Program-made: the position numbers and the translations under genes
NCBI GenBank assembly: GCA_964612925.1
Contig: CAZTFU010000007.1
Coordinates: forward strand, 1-64,000
DNA: 64,000 bases
Source: Phil1 sp964612925
GTDB lineage: Bacteria; Bacillota; Clostridia; Christensenellales; CAG-138
Direction: 5' to 3'
Notes under the pieces: model-generated
What the model saw: only the letters and a program-made list of their open reading frames with translations
What the model was told of the DNA's origin: nothing
The model's database searches: none
In this document: positions 62,001 to 64,000 of the stretch, piece by piece
How the letters are laid out: each line of letters opens with the position of its first letter
How positions within the stretch are numbered: position 1 is the stretch's first letter

Positions 62001-62972
62001 TCAGCCTACGGTATCCTTTATCACCCTAAGGGCGTTAAGGTGAGTTATCTTGTCGACCTCGTCGGCGGTGAAGCAACGGCTGAATGCTTCCTCGAGTATA
62101 TTCAGTCCGTCCACGCCGCCGAACTCAAGCGTGCTGTCTATACCGTCAAAATCGCTGCCAAGTGCCACCGTGTCAACACCTGCCTTATCCGCAATGTAGC
62201 GGGCATGGCGGGCGATATCGGCACAGTAGGTGTAATTCGTGTTCTCAACAAGGAAGTCGGAGGCGAAGTTAAGCCCGACTATGCCGCCCTTATCGGCAAC
62301 GGCACGCAGCATATCGTCCGTCAGGTTACGCATAACGGGGCAGAGCGCCCTTGCGTTCGAATGGGATGCGGTGAACGGCTTATTCGAATACTTCACAACG
62401 TCCCAGAAGCCGCCGTCGCTGAGGTGAGCGGTGTCTATTATTATGCCAAGCTCATTCATGCGGCGAACGGTTTCTATGCCAAATGGCTTCAGCCCCGCAT
62501 TCGGGTCAAGGCAGTTGGGGTAGCCGAGCGTATTCTCCTGATTGTGAGTAAGGGTTATAAGCCTTACTCCGCGGCGATACATTTCGTCAAGCCGCTCTAT
62601 TTTGCCGTCAAGCGGTACGCCGTTTTCAATTGTCATCATGGAGGACATAAGGCCGTCCGCCATGTTCTTTTCAATGTCCGCATATTTTCCTATGGGGCGG
62701 ATAAGGTCCGCATTCGCGGCAAGCTGACGGTCATAGCAGTCGGCGGCATTGTTGAAGAATTCCCACTCGTCCGCCTCCTTGGTGGTTCTTTCTATAACGT
62801 GCATTGGCGGGATGTAGAGCGCAAAGCATTGCAAAAGGCTGCCCGCTTCCTTCATCCTTTCAAGGTCAAGCATACCCGTGGGGTTGCGGCGCAGGCTTTT
62901 ATGCTCCTCATCGCGCATAACCTCACATACTACGGTATCACAGTGCAGGTCTATAAAACGCATCTTGCTCAT
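62001..62972 (-). CDS. Membrane-dipeptidase family (M19) metallodipeptidase
   Basis: A 323-residue zinc dipeptidase. Ligands appear as HCD in IDLHCDTVV, E in MMTIENGVPL, H in IIDTAHLSDGG, H in TASHSNARAL and D in LGSDFDGID. Family members split dipeptides with relaxed stereochemistry, including some D-amino acids, so wall peptides are possible substrates. No signal peptide, so cytoplasmic. Its start overlaps the amidase stop by 4 nt. Confidence 0.93.
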   Translation of the reverse strand: MSKMRFIDLHCDTVVCEVMRDEEHKSLRRNPTGMLDLERMKEAGSLLQCFALYIPPMHVIERTTKEADEWEFFNNAADCYDRQLAANADLIRPIGKYADIEKNMADGLMSSMMTIENGVPLDGKIERLDEMYRRGVRLITLTHNQENTLGYPNCLDPNAGLKPFGIETVRRMNELGIIIDTAHLSDGGFWDVVKYSNKPFTASHSNARALCPVMRNLTDDMLRAVADKGGIVGLNFASDFLVENTNYTYCADIARHARYIADKAGVDTVALGSDFDGIDSTLEFGGVDGLNILEEAFSRCFTADEVDKITHLNALRVIKDTVG

Positions 62973-63541
62973 TTGCTTTCCTCCAGTGCCTTGGCCACTG
63001 CCGCGCGGAAGTCGTTCATATCGCGATTATGGAACTTCCACCAATGCTCGGGGTCGTGGTGACCGCTTGCCGTGCCGCGCAAAAAACCCTCATGATGGCT
63101 GACTATCTCGTTTACCTCAATTGTTGGGTACTGCTTTATAAGGTATACGCAAAGTTCCACGGCATTCTGCCATATCCTGTCAAAATAGGGCTGATAGTGC
63201 GCCGTATCGTAGTCGACTATGTCGAATGAGGAGGTGTAAATCATACCCGCAGGCTCACACAACTCTATACCTATGTGGTCATTGTTGTCAGTGCCGCCGG
63301 CATGCCAGCCGCGCATTGTCCAAGGAAGGTATTGCATGACGACCTCGTCATCGGCAAATGCGTGAACGCAAACTTCTCGTCCGTTTTGTTCACTTGCGGG
63401 CTTATTCCAAAGCTCGTACCATACGGGAGCGCGCATGCCCGGTTCCGCCGTGCTGTGTATGGTTATTCCGCGCGGGGTAATGGTGCGGCCTGCCTTATAG
63501 CAATCGTTTTGTGTCATAAGCTTGGTTATAATATTCAGCAT
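62969..63541 (-). CDS. N-acetylmuramoyl-L-alanine amidase (Amidase_2 type)
   Basis: A 190-residue zinc amidase that splits the peptide from muramic acid. Ligands are H in ITIHSTAEPG, and H/D in the late HHEGFLRGTASGHHDPEHWW region, with WHAGGTDNNDHIGIELC in between. It lacks a signal peptide and wall-binding repeats, unlike secreted autolysins, which suggests recycling of imported wall fragments or release by another route. First gene of the minus-strand run amidase, M19, M42 x3, M24, YlmH. GGAGGAAAATT precedes the ATG. Confidence 0.9.
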   Translation of the reverse strand: MLNIITKLMTQNDCYKAGRTITPRGITIHSTAEPGMRAPVWYELWNKPASEQNGREVCVHAFADDEVVMQYLPWTMRGWHAGGTDNNDHIGIELCEPAGMIYTSSFDIVDYDTAHYQPYFDRIWQNAVELCVYLIKQYPTIEVNEIVSHHEGFLRGTASGHHDPEHWWKFHNRDMNDFRAAVAKALEESK

Positions 63542-63617
63542 AATTTTCCTCCGTATATGGGTAAAATCTTATTTGATTATACTACACTTGTCAAAATAAA
63601 TAAAGTATGCTGTTACA

Positions 63618-63646
63618 TTGAAACCGCCGCCGCGATGTGGTACAAT
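63618..63646 (+). promoter_or_regulatory. Promoter directly abutting the EamA start codon
   Basis: TTGAAA (63618-63623), 17-nt spacer, TACAAT (63641-63646). The predicted start is near 63653, one base before the ATG. Confidence 0.7.
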
Positions 63647-63653
63647 ATATTTC

Positions 63654-64000
63654 ATGAAAAAGAAACGTTTACAGGGAAATTTAATGTTGGTGCTTGTCGC
63701 ACTCATTTGGGGCGTGGCTTTCGTGTTTCAGGCCATGGGCGGGGACGCTATGAGCGCATATGCATTCAATTCGTTGCGTTCGTTCGCGGCGGGTATTGCG
63801 CTGCTTCCGCTTATCGCGTTCAATTCGGCAAGGGACAAGCGCGTGGGGCAGAGCGAAACCGTTGACCCCAATCGGCGGCGCATGACGATTGTCGGCGGCA
63901 TTGCCGTGGGCACGGCGCTTGCACTTGCAAGTGCGCTTCAGCAGCTTGGCATAGGGTACACCACAGTAGGCAAAGCGGGCTTTATCACGGCACTTTATAT
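63654..64000 (+). CDS. EamA (DMT) family transporter, partial
   Basis: The first 115 codons of a drug/metabolite transporter; the gene runs off the window end. The translation starts MKKKRLQGNLMLVLVALIWG, then VAFVFQAMGGDAMSAYAFNS, the usual EamA opening with the first two helices, and later SALQQLGIGYTTVGKAGFIT. The ATG has no Shine-Dalgarno sequence and lies at about +2 of its promoter, so a leaderless mRNA is likely. It is divergent from the amidase operon. Confidence 0.88.
   Translation, partial: MKKKRLQGNLMLVLVALIWGVAFVFQAMGGDAMSAYAFNSLRSFAAGIALLPLIAFNSARDKRVGQSETVDPNRRRMTIVGGIAVGTALALASALQQLGIGYTTVGKAGFITALY

Noticed and set aside
1..64000. tRNA, rRNA, CRISPR arrays, transposases and prophage genes
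   Set aside because: I read all gaps for tRNA cloverleaf ends, regularly spaced repeats and mobile-element proteins and saw none; a tRNAscan or CRISPR finder run would be the proper check.

Overview
The window reads as a chromosomal segment of a Gram-positive-type anaerobe, most likely an uncultured member of the Clostridia. The support is the complete S10-spc-alpha ribosomal cluster in Firmicutes order (with adk, map, a KOW-domain gene, infA and rpmJ between secY and rpsM), zinc-binding forms of S14, S4, L24, L36 and adenylate kinase, strong AGGAGG ribosome binding sites, a T-box before thrS, an LCP wall ligase, lipoproteins and an Hsp33/DUF1846/radical-SAM gene set. Taxonomy below class is my guess. 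I saw no rRNA, tRNA, CRISPR array, insertion sequence or phage gene.

Layout. 0.3-3.7 kb (minus): hom-lysC-asd operon of the aspartate pathway. 4.0-7.1 kb (plus): lipoprotein, MBOAT O-acyltransferase and DHHW protein, a cell-surface O-acylation set. 7.2-9.5 kb: an aldehyde dehydrogenase and a DUF4438 protein ending at a shared terminator. 9.6-25.6 kb (plus): S10, spc and alpha ribosomal operons with secY, adk, map, infA and rpoA, with structured leaders before rpsJ and before rpsM. 25.6-27.3 kb: a membrane protein and a divergent pair of small unknown genes. 27.4-29.7 kb: promoter, long leader and two tandem paralogous lipoproteins. 29.7-34.8 kb: GNAT enzyme, PIG-V-like membrane protein, DUF1846, CBS and radical SAM proteins. 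34.9-38.1 kb (minus): thrC, a ThrR/PheB-like ACT regulator and a galactokinase-family kinase. 38.1-45.7 kb: PH-domain and LCP proteins, then a plus-strand run of methyltransferase, Hsp33, TPR protein, THUMP methyltransferase, C39-like peptidase and TspO. 45.7-48.0 kb: T-box-controlled thrS. 48.7-51.1 kb: a secreted S1-type serine protease and an SH3 protein. 51.2-53.0 kb (minus): KdpE/KdpD-like two-component pair. 53.0-53.8 kb: non-coding repeat-rich spacer. 53.8-56.1 kb (minus): a second pair of the same lipoprotein family. 56.2-63.5 kb (minus): a peptide and wall-fragment breakdown operon (amidase, M19 dipeptidase, three M42 peptidases, Xaa-Pro aminopeptidase, YlmH-like protein). The window ends inside an EamA transporter gene.

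The most interesting material is a possible small extracytoplasmic system. A secreted alpha-lytic/streptogrisin-type protease (48903-50156) is followed by an SH3 protein (50187-51113) whose C-terminal half resembles the protease's own prodomain, as if the prodomain had been detached and fitted with wall-binding modules. The promoter of this operon carries a TTAAYAAAYTGTTYA palindrome near -42. The same element precedes both lipoprotein pairs, so three loci in the window look like one regulon. Two of the three long leaders also share a 26-nt block flanked by hairpins. Other points to check: a pseudoknot-capable leader before rpsM, three apparently leaderless genes, and one M42 paralogue that lacks a canonical metal-binding His.
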